DNA of 7,147 nt from an uncultured Steroidobacteraceae bacterium (GCA_955652625.1 CATPBM010000059.1:1-7147); one strand, 5' to 3'; shown: positions 1 to 6,262, counted from the first letter of the stretch. Notes: generated by a model not told the origin, from the letters alone. Made by a program: numbers and translations.

Positions 1-203
1 ATGGGCGTGTCTGGCACACACTGCTGGAGTTCTGCGGTCTCGGTGGCACGATTATTGTCGATGAGGACGGGGTTTATGATCCAGCCTCGCCTAACGATCG
101 GCTTCTTCTTGGTATGAAGGGCACGATGAGCGAGATGGAGCTTTCGGTTTTTCGCCAGCGTTCCATCGAAGCCATGAAGCAGAAGGCGCGCCGGGGCGAG
201 CTC
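1..203 (+). pseudogene. Serine recombinase (resolvase) catalytic-domain fragment, truncated at both visible ends
   Basis: The frame is open from the left edge (first full codon at 3) and reads GRVWHTLLEFCGLGGTIIVD, then DGVYDP, PNDRLLLG and KGTMSEMELSVFRQRS. These are the back half of the resolvase catalytic domain and the start of its long E-helix, as in large site-specific serine recombinases. The catalytic serine and the start codon lie outside the window. After KQKARRGEL (to about 203) the recombinase sequence stops and the same frame continues as the APS kinase tail. The zinc-ribbon and DNA-binding regions expected downstream are therefore absent, and this copy should not recombine DNA. 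By hand count its G+C is 52-58 % per 60 bases against 65-67 % just after the join, which fits foreign or mobile origin. An internal ATG at 114 could start a 77-residue peptide, but nothing suggests a function for it. Confidence 0.85.
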
Positions 204-347
204 AAGAACTTCACCGGCATCGATTCGCCCTACGAGCAGCCCGAGAATCCGGAAATCCGCATCGACACGACGAGCCTGAGCCCCGATGACGCCGCCGAGC
301 GGATCATGGCGCACCTTGAGGCGATCAGGGTGACAGGCACCGCATGA
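195..347 (+). pseudogene. cysC: 3' remnant of adenylylsulfate (APS) kinase, fused in frame to the recombinase fragment
   Basis: The peptide KNFTGIDSPYEQPENPEIRI, followed by a short amphipathic helix (DDAAERIMAHLEAIRV), matches the C-terminal end of CysC. In that family the segment K-A-R-A-G-E-(I/L)-(K/R)-x-F-T-G-I-D-S-x-Y-E lies in the last quarter of the protein. CysC, or the CysC domain of CysNC, phosphorylates APS to PAPS in sulfate assimilation. Only about 47 of roughly 200 residues remain, and the P-loop (GxxGxGKS/T) is not in this frame within the window, so the fragment cannot be a kinase. Its TGA overlaps the cysQ ATG (ATGA, 344-347). That shows this end of cysC is in its original position and could still carry ribosomes into cysQ. 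The exact 5' limit is uncertain, because the shared codons 183-203 could belong to either parent. Confidence 0.85.
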
Positions 348-1153
348 GCGGCGCCCCGCAGGAGCTGCTCACGCGTGTTGCCGACATCGCCCGCCAGGCG
401 GGCCGGGAGATCCTCGAGGTCTACGCGTCGCAGGAGCTCGCCGCTACCCTCAAGGCCGATGAATCTCCGCTGACCGCGGCTGATCTGCGCGCGCACCGCC
501 TGATTCGCGACGCACTGCACGCTCTGACGCCCGATGTGCCCATGCTGTCGGAGGAGGGCGCGGACACGCCTTTTGCCGAGCGCTCGGCATGGCGGCGCTA
601 CTGGCTGGTGGATCCGCTCGACGGTACCAGGGAGTTTATCTCCCGCAACGGTCAATTCACCGTGAACATCGCGCTCATCGAGGGCCACGCCCCGACGCTC
701 GGCGTGGTCCATGTGCCGGTGACGGACACGAGCTACCGCGGCTTGCCAGGGGTCGGGGCCTGGCGCCAGGAATCCGGGGCGCCCCCCCGCGAGATCCACG
801 TGAGTGCTCGCACCGCCTCCCCGGTGCGCATTGTGGGCAGCCGCTCGCACCGCGGCAGCTCGCTCGATACGTTTCTGTCGCGCGTCGGTCCGCACGAGTT
901 CGTGCCGGTGGGCAGCTCGCTGAAGTTCTGCATGGTCGCGGAAGGGGCGGCGGATGTGTACCCGCGCCTGGGGCCCACGAGCGAGTGGGACACGGCGGCC
1001 GCCCACGCGGTGGTCGCAGGAGCGGGCGGCACGGTGAGGAGCCTGGAGGGCGGGCCGCTCGAGTACAACGCGAAGGCGGCACTCCTGAATCCGTACTTCG
1101 TGGTGTATGCGGCGAGCGATCGCGACTGGCTTGGCTTGTTGGCGAGGCCTTAG
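344..1153 (+). CDS. cysQ: 3'(2'),5'-bisphosphate nucleotidase CysQ (PAP phosphatase)
   Basis: This 269-residue protein belongs to the inositol-monophosphatase superfamily. It hydrolyses 3'-phosphoadenosine-5'-phosphate (PAP), the by-product of PAPS reduction, to AMP and Pi with Mg2+. Visible signatures are KADESPLTAAD (37-47), typical of CysQ; the metal-binding LSEEG (68-72, E70/E71); WLVDPLDGTREFI (87-99), with D90, D93 and the DGT motif; and SEWDTAAAHAVV (213-224), whose D216 is the last metal ligand. Length is a little above E. coli CysQ (about 246). The ATG at 344 overlaps the stop of the cysC remnant, giving the classic cysC-cysQ order. Translation is probably coupled, since the only purine-rich stretch (AGGG, 327-330) is too far away to be a good Shine-Dalgarno. 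With cysC broken upstream, expression depends on whatever promoter now lies left of the window. The family call is secure; exact substrate preference is inferred. Confidence 0.95.
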   Translation: MSGAPQELLTRVADIARQAGREILEVYASQELAATLKADESPLTAADLRAHRLIRDALHALTPDVPMLSEEGADTPFAERSAWRRYWLVDPLDGTREFISRNGQFTVNIALIEGHAPTLGVVHVPVTDTSYRGLPGVGAWRQESGAPPREIHVSARTASPVRIVGSRSHRGSSLDTFLSRVGPHEFVPVGSSLKFCMVAEGAADVYPRLGPTSEWDTAAAHAVVAGAGGTVRSLEGGPLEYNAKAALLNPYFVVYAASDRDWLGLLARP

Positions 1154-1161
1154 GGAGAGAC

Positions 1162-1881
1162 ATGGCCATCCGCACCGACGTCCACAAACACATCGGCGAG
1201 CTGATCCTCGACTACCCGCCGGTCAATGCGCTCGACAGCAACGCCTGGAGCGAACTGGCGCGGGTCATCGCAAGTGTTGGGGCAAGACCGGAAGTCAGGT
1301 GCCTGCTGGTGCGCAGTGAAGGCCGGGGCTTCTGCGCCGGGGTGGACATGAAGGAGGTTCAGCAGAACCCCGAGCGCATCGTCGAGCTCAACCGTAACAA
1401 TTTCCTTGCCTTCCGCGCGTTGCGTGCCTGCGAGGTGCCGGTGGTCACCGCCGTGCACTCCTTCGTCATCGGTGGCGGCATCGGCATTTGCGGCGCGAGC
1501 GACGTCGTGCTGGCCTCTGAGGATGCGTATTTCGTGATGCCGGAAATCGACCGCGGCGCGATGGGGCTTTCGCAGCTGTTCCCGCTGCACAAGGTGCGTG
1601 CGGCGTTCTTCACCGGCGGGCGTATCACCGCCGCAGAGGCGTATCGCCTGGGAGCGGTCGAGCGGCTCGTGCCGCCGAAGAAGCTCTTCAAGGAGGCACG
1701 CGCGTTCGCGGGACTCATCGCCGCGAAGAGCCGCCGTGCGCTGGTACTCGCCAAGGAGGCGCTGAATGGGCTCGAGGCGCGCGATGTCGCCCGCGGCGAT
1801 CGCTTCGAGCAGGGGTTCACGCTGGAGATGTACCTGCACGAGGCGTCGCGCAAGACGCGCCAGGGAAGGAGGACCTCATGA
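1162..1881 (+). CDS. Crotonase-family protein, EchA20/ScdY-like (possible steroid ring-D acyl-CoA hydrolase)
   Basis: This is a 239-residue enoyl-CoA hydratase/isomerase-fold protein. The ATG at 1162 was chosen because AGGGAGA (1152-1158) precedes it, it lies 8 bases after cysQ, and homology begins there; the frame is open much further upstream but only as a shadow of cysQ. Seen: DYPPVNAL (17-24), the oxyanion-hole segments GRGFCAGVD (54-62) and VIGGGIG (102-108), and MPEIDRGAMG (126-135). E128 matches the second catalytic glutamate of rat crotonase (E164), but the E144 position is Gly108, so ordinary syn-hydration is unlikely. The pattern DYPPVNA, GGGIGI, PE.(D/E)RGA and a C-terminal EQGFT.E resembles, from memory, mycobacterial EchA20, which opens the last ring in steroid breakdown, and proteobacterial ScdY. 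The MaoC and flavin reductase neighbours fit. Fold certain; substrate inferred. Confidence 0.9.
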   Translation: MAIRTDVHKHIGELILDYPPVNALDSNAWSELARVIASVGARPEVRCLLVRSEGRGFCAGVDMKEVQQNPERIVELNRNNFLAFRALRACEVPVVTAVHSFVIGGGIGICGASDVVLASEDAYFVMPEIDRGAMGLSQLFPLHKVRAAFFTGGRITAAEAYRLGAVERLVPPKKLFKEARAFAGLIAAKSRRALVLAKEALNGLEARDVARGDRFEQGFTLEMYLHEASRKTRQGRRTS

Positions 1882-2336
1882 CTGCACTGAGCCGTTCGGC
1901 CCACGAGTATCAGGCCGCGGTCGGCCGCAGTTTCGGTCCCACCGAGTGGCTGCTCATCGACCAGGCGCGCGTTGTCGCGTTTGCCGATGCCACCGACGAT
2001 CACCATTGGATCCACGTGGATGCCGCCCGCTCGAGCAAGGGGCCCTTCGGCGCCACCATCGCTCACGGCTTTCTCACACTCTCGCTGGTCAACTATTTCC
2101 TGCCGCAGCTCATGCGGGTCGAGGGGACGAAGCACGTGCTCAACTACGGCTGCGATCGGGTGCGTTTCCCGGCGGCGCTGCGCACCGGCTCGCGGGCGCG
2201 TGCCCGGGCCGAGATCGTGAGCGTTGAGGATGTCGCCGGGGATGCGGTGCAGGTGAAGATCCGCGTGACCGTGGAGGCTGAGGGCAGTGACAAGCCAGTG
2301 TGCGTGGCTGACACGCTCAGCCGCTTTTATTTCTGA
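1878..2336 (+). CDS. MaoC-like (R)-specific enoyl-CoA hydratase
   Basis: This 152-residue single hot-dog-domain protein is of the hydratase-2/MaoC type, which adds water to trans-2-enoyl-CoA to give the (R)-3-hydroxyacyl-CoA. The hydratase-2 signature is visible as FADATDDHHWIHVD (35-48). It places the catalytic Asp at D41 and His at H46, with HW in place of the commoner NP. GPFGATIAHGFLTLSL (55-70) forms the following helix. Length matches single-domain members (about 140-160). A perfect AAGGAGG (1866-1872) lies 5 bases before the ATG, inside the 3' end of the crotonase gene, and the ATGA overlap indicates one operon with coupled translation. This subgroup (D-H-x-W-I-H-V-D) is widespread in acyl-CoA catabolism. 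It need not be steroid-specific, and the true substrate cannot be read from the sequence. Confidence 0.93.
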   Translation: MTALSRSAHEYQAAVGRSFGPTEWLLIDQARVVAFADATDDHHWIHVDAARSSKGPFGATIAHGFLTLSLVNYFLPQLMRVEGTKHVLNYGCDRVRFPAALRTGSRARARAEIVSVEDVAGDAVQVKIRVTVEAEGSDKPVCVADTLSRFYF

Positions 2337-2337
2337 A

Positions 2338-2356
2338 GGGGCGCGCAGTGCGCCCC
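2338..2356. terminator. GC-rich hairpin just after the maoC stop (possible terminator or attenuator)
   Basis: GGGGCGC (2338-2344) and GCGCCCC (2350-2356) form a perfect 7-bp stem with a 5-base loop, starting one base after the TGA of the MaoC gene. There is no T-run on either side, so it is not a canonical intrinsic terminator. It may stabilise the 3' end of the upstream message or reduce read-through into the flavin reductase frame. Confidence 0.4.
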
Positions 2357-2404
2357 CGGCTCTGAGTGCTGCGATGTTTCTGTCCGGCCGGCGGCTGTGA
2401 GAAG

Positions 2405-2950
2405 ATGCTGCGCGCCTTGAGCAGCTCCTACACACAGCGCGATCTGCGCGATGCGTTCGGCCTGTTCGCGACCGGGGTCACGGTCGTGACCGCGGTGCGG
2501 CCGGATGGTGAGCCCGTGGGCGTAACCGCCAACTCCTTCACCTCCGTGTCGCTGGAGCCGGCGCTGCTCCTGTGGTGTCTCGCGAACGGCAGCAGCGCCG
2601 CCCCCGCCTTGCGCCCGGGTGCGGAATTTGCGGTGCACGTCCTGTCCCATCACCAGCTGGAGCTCGCGCTGCATTTTGCGCGGCGCACGCATGAGAAATT
2701 CGCCGACCCGCAGCGCGGCGCGCCGCGAGGTCCTCCGCACATGCAGGAAGCGTTGTGACGCTTCGATTGTCAGGTCCACGCGGTACACGAGGGCGGTGAC
2801 CATCTGATCATCGTGGGGGAGGTGCGGGGCATTACGCGCGCCCCCGGGACCCCGCTCGCCTTCCACGCGGGGTACTTCGGCAGCTTTAGCCCGGATCCCG
2901 GCGTAGGCAAGGTCGACATCTGGGAGGGACTGGACGATCACTGGTACTGA
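2405..2950 (+). pseudogene. Flavin reductase-like protein, interrupted by an in-frame TGA
   Basis: The first part (117 codons from ATG 2405) reads LRDAFGLFATGVTVVTA (14-30), then GVTANSFTSVSLEPALLLW (39-57) and HEKFAD (96-101). This is the FMN-binding split-barrel of flavin reductases that supply reduced flavin to two-component monooxygenases (HsaB, HpaC and relatives). A TGA at 2756-2758 ends it, yet the same frame continues without further stops as RFDCQVHAVHEGGDHLIIVG, EVRGITRAP and a tail ending WEGLDDHWY, to a TGA at 2948-2950. RFDC and EGGDH are the expected conserved C-terminal segments, so one nonsense codon, not a frameshift, splits an otherwise normal ~181-codon gene. No strong Shine-Dalgarno is seen; GAGAAG lies directly before the ATG. 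The frame extends to an ATG at 2366, but homology begins after 2405. It is a pseudogene unless TGA is a sequencing error. Monooxygenase partner not in the window. Confidence 0.82.
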
Positions 2951-3001
2951 AGGCGCGCTACGGCAGATCGCCCCGCCGTCCCTTGCAACATCCGCGCCGT
3001 T

Positions 3002-3424
3002 TCAGAACTTGAACGTCGACAGCAACAGACTCGTCTCGGTCTGCGAGATGCCCTCGATCAGGCGGATGCGGGCGAGCACGCGATCGAATCCCTCCAGAGT
3101 GTCGGCCCGCAACTCCGCGACGATGTCCCAACGCCCGTTGGTGCTGTAAAGCGCCGCGACTGCCGGTTCCCCGCGCAGCGCCTTGATCACGGCATCGACC
3201 TGGTTGCCCTCCACCGCGACGGTCATGAAGGCGCGCATGCGCTGCTCCTCGACGTCGGGCTTCAGACGCACGGTGTAGCCCACGATCGTGCCGTTGGCGG
3301 CGAGCCGGGCCATGCGGTTCTGTACCGTGCCGCGCGCCACCCCCAAAGTCTTGGCGAGGGAGGCGACCGAGGCACGGGCGTCGCTGCGCAGCAATCCGAT
3401 GAGCTGGCGGTCGGTGTCATCCAC
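3002..3424 (-). CDS. Lrp/AsnC-family transcriptional regulator, divergent from ocd-arginase
   Basis: With the preferred GTG start (3422-3424) this is a 140-residue protein beginning (M)DDTDRQLIGLLRSDAR, the usual opening of the AsnC-type winged helix-turn-helix. The HTH follows (ASLAKTLGVARGTVQNRMAR, about residues 21-40), then a RAM ligand-binding/oligomerisation domain (about 64-137) with YSTNGRWDIVAEL and ISQTETSLLL. GGAG lies 6 bases before the GTG. The frame also stays open to an ATG at 3508 (168 aa) and a TTG at 3538 (178 aa). Those additions are AT-richer, have no Shine-Dalgarno and lack family-like sequence. Lrp/AsnC proteins commonly sit divergent from the amino-acid genes they control, so arginine or ornithine is the likely effector (inference). 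It converges on the flavin reductase pseudogene with 51 bases between; no clear terminator is visible there. Confidence 0.93.
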   Translation of the reverse strand: MDDTDRQLIGLLRSDARASVASLAKTLGVARGTVQNRMARLAANGTIVGYTVRLKPDVEEQRMRAFMTVAVEGNQVDAVIKALRGEPAVAALYSTNGRWDIVAELRADTLEGFDRVLARIRLIEGISQTETSLLLSTFKF

Positions 3425-3505
3425 GGTGAACTCCGGGTCTGTCTTACTTATGTCATGCGCGGCCTGCGAGCGGCCATGAAAGATCAAAACGCCAATATGT
3501 CCTGT

Positions 3506-3533
3506 CATAGTGTGCAACGGACTGCTTACTATG
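3506..3533. promoter_or_regulatory. Candidate operator: inverted repeat CATAGT-N16-ACTATG in the divergent spacer
   Basis: CATAGT (3506-3511) and ACTATG (3528-3533) are exact reverse complements with centres 22 bp apart, two helical turns, as expected for a dimeric or octameric regulator bound to one DNA face. The repeat lies in the 206-base spacer between the Lrp/AsnC GTG (3424) and the ocd ATG (3631), which is visibly AT-richer than the flanking genes. TACTAT (3527-3532), overlapping the right arm, is a possible -10 for ocd, but no convincing -35 precedes it. A 6-bp repeat can occur by chance. Confidence 0.35.
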
Positions 3534-3630
3534 GGCAAGTTTCTGGCTTTCTATTGGTTGCGGGCCCAACGACCATGGGCACGCGGCAAGCGGTCCAGAC
3601 CGCCCTCAAGGCCGCCACCGGAGAGCTTTC

Positions 3631-4713
3631 ATGGTCGATTTCATCGGTATCGAGCGCGTTCAGGAACTGGTGGGCCGCCGCGGAGCCGCGCGCTTCATCG
3701 AGGAGCTGGCCGGGGAGATCGAGGCGGATTTCCTGCGTTGGGACCTGTTCGACAAGTCCCCCCGCCACGCCACCCACTCACCCGTCGGGGTCATCGAGTT
3801 AATGCCGGCCTCGGACGGGCGGCTGTACGCCTTCAAGTACGTGAATGGACACCCGAAGAACACGGCAGTGGGACTGCTCACCGTGACCGCGTTCGGTGTG
3901 CTCGCGGACGTCGAGACCGGCTACCCGTTGCTGCTGTCCGAGCTCACGCTGACCACGGCGCTGCGCACTGCCGCCACTTCCGCGCTCGCGGCGCAGCGCA
4001 TGGCGCGCGCGGGCAGCCGCGTCATGGGGCTCATCGGCAACGGCGCCCAGAGTGAGTTCCAGACCCTCGCCTTGCACCACATGCTCGGTGTGCGCGAGGT
4101 GCGGCTGTTCGATACCGATCCGCGCGCCACCGACAAGCTCGAGCGCAATCTCGCGCGCCTATGCCTGCATGATCTTAAGGTCGTGCGCTGCGCTTCTACC
4201 GCAGCAGCCGTGTCCGGCGCTGACATCATTACCACGGTGACCGCCGACAAGCGTAACGCCACGATTCTGACGCCCGAGCTGATCAAGCCCGGAGTGCATC
4301 TGAATGCAGTCGGCGGGGATTGTCCCGGCAAGACCGAGCTGCACCCGGACATCCTGCGACGTGCGGATGCGAGGGTAGTGGTTGAGTTCGAGCCCCAGTC
4401 GCGTATCGAGGGCGAGATCCAGCAGATGGACGCTGCTTTTCCGGTGACCGAGCTCACGCAGGTGCTTGCGGGACGCGTGCCCGGGCGCGTGAGTGATCGT
4501 GACGTGACCATCTTCGATTCCGTGGGATTCGCGCTCGAGGACTTCTCGTCCCTGCGCTATCTGCTGCGGGTGCATCACGAGGAACGCGGGGCACAGCAGC
4601 AGATCGACCTGGTGCCAGACCTGGATGACCCGAAGGACCTGTTCGCGCTGCTCGCGCGGGGATCCGCGGCCAAGCCTGCGAGAGTGGCCGCGGCCGCCGG
4701 AGTTGCCTCGTGA
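3631..4713 (+). CDS. ocd: Ornithine cyclodeaminase
   Basis: This 360-residue NAD-dependent enzyme of the ornithine cyclodeaminase/mu-crystallin family converts L-ornithine to L-proline and ammonia. Seen: R45 in the substrate-binding N-terminal part; YAFKYVNGHPKNT (66-78), whose K69 matches the substrate-contacting lysine of the Pseudomonas putida enzyme; R112; the Rossmann motif LIGNGAQSEFQ (134-144); and LNAVGGDCPGKTEL (224-237), where D230 corresponds to the catalytic Asp228 of P. putida. These residues favour true ornithine cyclodeaminase over alanine or ketimine-reductase relatives. GGAGAG (3620-3625) lies 5 bases before the ATG. The last ~20 residues are Ala-rich and probably disordered. 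The stop overlaps the arginase start (GTGA), so the two are coupled. Together they turn arginine into proline, releasing urea and ammonia. The divergent Lrp/AsnC protein is the probable regulator. Confidence 0.96.
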   Translation: MVDFIGIERVQELVGRRGAARFIEELAGEIEADFLRWDLFDKSPRHATHSPVGVIELMPASDGRLYAFKYVNGHPKNTAVGLLTVTAFGVLADVETGYPLLLSELTLTTALRTAATSALAAQRMARAGSRVMGLIGNGAQSEFQTLALHHMLGVREVRLFDTDPRATDKLERNLARLCLHDLKVVRCASTAAAVSGADIITTVTADKRNATILTPELIKPGVHLNAVGGDCPGKTELHPDILRRADARVVVEFEPQSRIEGEIQQMDAAFPVTELTQVLAGRVPGRVSDRDVTIFDSVGFALEDFSSLRYLLRVHHEERGAQQQIDLVPDLDDPKDLFALLARGSAAKPARVAAAAGVAS

Positions 4714-5714
4714 GCACGCCGCGCACGGCAACGCTGATCGGGGCACCGACTGACGTGGGCGCTGCGGACCGCGGCGCTTCCATGGGCCCGGAGGCGCTGC
4801 GCGTGGCGGGACTTGCCGGTGCATTGCGCCAGCGCGAGCTGCAGGTGAGGGATCCTGGCAACCTGAACGGCCCGGCCAACCCCTGGGAGCCGCCCCAGGC
4901 GGGCTACCGGCATCTGCCACAGGTCGTGCGCTGGAATCAGCTGGTGCACGAGGCGGTGTATGCAGAGCTGCATCAGGAACGGCTGCCGATACTTCTGGGC
5001 GGGGACCATTGTCTAGGGATCGGCTCGATCAGCGCCGTGGCGCGTCACTGCCGCGAGCAGGGCCGCAAGCTGCGCGTGCTGTGGCTCGATGCCCATGCGG
5101 ATTTCAACACCAGCGCGCTTTCCCCGAGCGGCAACGTGCACGGTATGCCCGTGGCATGTCTTTGCGGCTTCGGTCCGCCTGAGCTGACCGGGTTCGGCGG
5201 CCGCACGCCCGTCATTCACCCCTCGTGGGTGCGGCAGATCGGCATCCGCAGCGTGGATGAGGGCGAGAAGCGCTTCGTGCACGAGCAGGGGCTGGACGTA
5301 TTCGACATGCGTTACGTCGATGAGATGGGCATGCGTCGGACCATGCAGCAGGCGCTGGCGGGTGTGGACAGCGACACGCACCTGCACGTGAGTTTCGATG
5401 TCGATTTCCTCGACCCGGACATCGCCCCGGGGGTGGGCACGCAGGTGCCGGGCGGGCCGACCTACCGCGAGGCCCAGCTGTGCATGGAGATGATCGCCGA
5501 CACGCGCCGCCTCGGCTCACTCGATATCGTGGAACTCAATCCTGCCTTCGATGTGCGCAACAAGACTGCGGTACTGGCCGTGGATCTCATCGAGTCGCTA
5601 TTCGGCAAGAGCACCCTCGTGCGCCGGCCAGTCTGGAACCGCCCGGCTGAGGCCGGCGGATCAGGCGCCTCACGCCGACGCGGCACGCGCCTCGCACACG
5701 ACACGGTTTCCTGA
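4710..5714 (+). CDS. rocF: Arginase
   Basis: This 334-residue ureohydrolase cleaves L-arginine to L-ornithine and urea at a binuclear Mn2+ centre. All metal ligands are visible: GGDH (97-100, H100), WLDAHADFN (125-133, with D127, H129 and D131) and SFDVDFLDPD (228-237, with D230 and D232). H144 in SGNVHGMP and E275 in DIVELNP match the acid/base histidine and guanidinium-binding glutamate of animal arginases. The general layout (GAPTDVGAADRG near the N terminus, the SGNxHG loop) favours arginase over agmatinase, and the ocd neighbour, which uses ornithine, supports that choice. The start is GTG, overlapping the ocd stop by four bases, with GGAG (4699-4702) 7 bases upstream. The last ~24 residues (after about 310) are rich in Ala, Gly and Arg and extend past the usual end of the fold. 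It converges on the next gene with 32 bases between. Confidence 0.96.
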   Translation: MSTPRTATLIGAPTDVGAADRGASMGPEALRVAGLAGALRQRELQVRDPGNLNGPANPWEPPQAGYRHLPQVVRWNQLVHEAVYAELHQERLPILLGGDHCLGIGSISAVARHCREQGRKLRVLWLDAHADFNTSALSPSGNVHGMPVACLCGFGPPELTGFGGRTPVIHPSWVRQIGIRSVDEGEKRFVHEQGLDVFDMRYVDEMGMRRTMQQALAGVDSDTHLHVSFDVDFLDPDIAPGVGTQVPGGPTYREAQLCMEMIADTRRLGSLDIVELNPAFDVRNKTAVLAVDLIESLFGKSTLVRRPVWNRPAEAGGSGASRRRGTRLAHDTVS

Positions 5715-5715
5715 A

Positions 5716-5729
5716 GCGCGGCAACGCGC
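5716..5729. terminator. Small GC hairpin with GCAA tetraloop between convergent genes
   Basis: GCGCG (5716-5720) and CGCGC (5725-5729) form a 5-bp stem closed by GCAA, a stable GNRA-type loop, two bases after the arginase stop and 17 bases from the end of the facing gene. There is no T-tract, so its role as a terminator in either direction is only possible. Confidence 0.3.
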
Positions 5730-5746
5730 ACGGCTGCGCCCCATGA

Positions 5747-6262
5747 TCAGCGCCTCACCTCGCGCATGTGCACGGTGAACCCGGGTACCCAGCGCTCCTT
5801 CGCCTGGAACTCGGTGACGACGTCGTAGGCGTCAGTGCCGGAGTGCTGCCAGCGGCTGCGGTAGACCTGCTCTTGGCCGTTTTCCCGGTAACTGGTCGGC
5901 GGGAACACCAGCGCATCCCCGTCCAGGGACACGGTGCCGCGGCTGTATCCGCCGGCGCTTTCGATGTACAGGTACTCGAGCCGGCCTGAGGTGGCGTCCC
6001 ACAGGTAGATCGCTTCCCCGAATCCGTCGGCGTGCCCCTCAGCGCGACGCACGACGTGCTCATCGCGCACGAACTTGCCGCCGTAGATCCAGCTGAAGCA
6101 GTGCTCATCGGTCATCTTGCCGTCGGGAAAGGTCCCCTTCCAGCAATGACCGACGAGAAAGCTCAGGGGCTGGTACGGGGACGAGGGTGCGTCCCCCGCC
6201 GCCCGCGCCATCGCTGCCAGCAGCGCAGCCGCGGGGACCATCCACACGCTCCGCTTCTTCAT
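5747..6262 (-). CDS. Predicted secreted/periplasmic small protein of unknown function, TetR-linked
   Basis: This 171-residue protein begins with a clear signal peptide: MKKR, a hydrophobic stretch (WMVPAAALLAAMA) and probable cleavage after ARA near residue 22. The mature part is short and beta-rich in appearance: FLVGHCWKGTFPDGKMTDEH (35-54), CFSWIYGGKFVRDEHVV (55-71), AIYLWDATSGRLEYLYIES and GGYSRGTV. Two cysteines (C40, C55) could form a disulfide after export. The repeated Trp/Tyr/Gly strand pattern suggests a lipocalin- or nitrobindin-like barrel related to conserved small proteins of unknown function. That is only an impression from pattern, and no ligand or enzyme motif is recognised. 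The ATG overlaps the TetR stop by ATGA, and AAGGAG lies 5 bases upstream, so it is expressed with the regulator. Its function may relate to whatever compound the regulator senses. Confidence 0.85.
   Translation of the reverse strand: MKKRSVWMVPAAALLAAMARAAGDAPSSPYQPLSFLVGHCWKGTFPDGKMTDEHCFSWIYGGKFVRDEHVVRRAEGHADGFGEAIYLWDATSGRLEYLYIESAGGYSRGTVSLDGDALVFPPTSYRENGQEQVYRSRWQHSGTDAYDVVTEFQAKERWVPGFTVHMREVRR

Noticed and set aside
1..180. Insertion-sequence end or attachment core near the left edge.
   Set aside because: No terminal inverted repeat or target-site duplication can be found within the window; the rest of any element lies to the left.
589..1161. Open frame upstream of and continuous with the crotonase, giving a 430-residue reading.
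   Set aside because: It is Arg/Gly/Pro-rich shadow coding opposite the phase of cysQ. Crotonase homology and a Shine-Dalgarno both begin at 1162.
1359..2435. Long antisense open frame of 358 codons across the crotonase and MaoC genes.
   Set aside because: High G+C suppresses stops on the complementary strand. It spans two well-supported genes and shows no recognisable domain.
2951..3001. Terminator between the convergent flavin reductase and Lrp genes.
   Set aside because: Only 4-bp GC pairings and no T-run could be found.
3532..3561. Possible sigma54 (-24/-12) promoter before ocd: GG (3534-3535), ten bases, GC (3546-3547).
   Set aside because: Only the GG and GC dinucleotides fit; the TGGCAC and TTGCA contexts are missing, and the nearby TGGC...TTGC pair has the wrong spacing.
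4159..4920. Antisense open frame of about 250 codons over ocd and arginase.
   Set aside because: Same GC-driven artefact; composition is Arg/Pro/Ala-rich and the sense genes have complete active sites.
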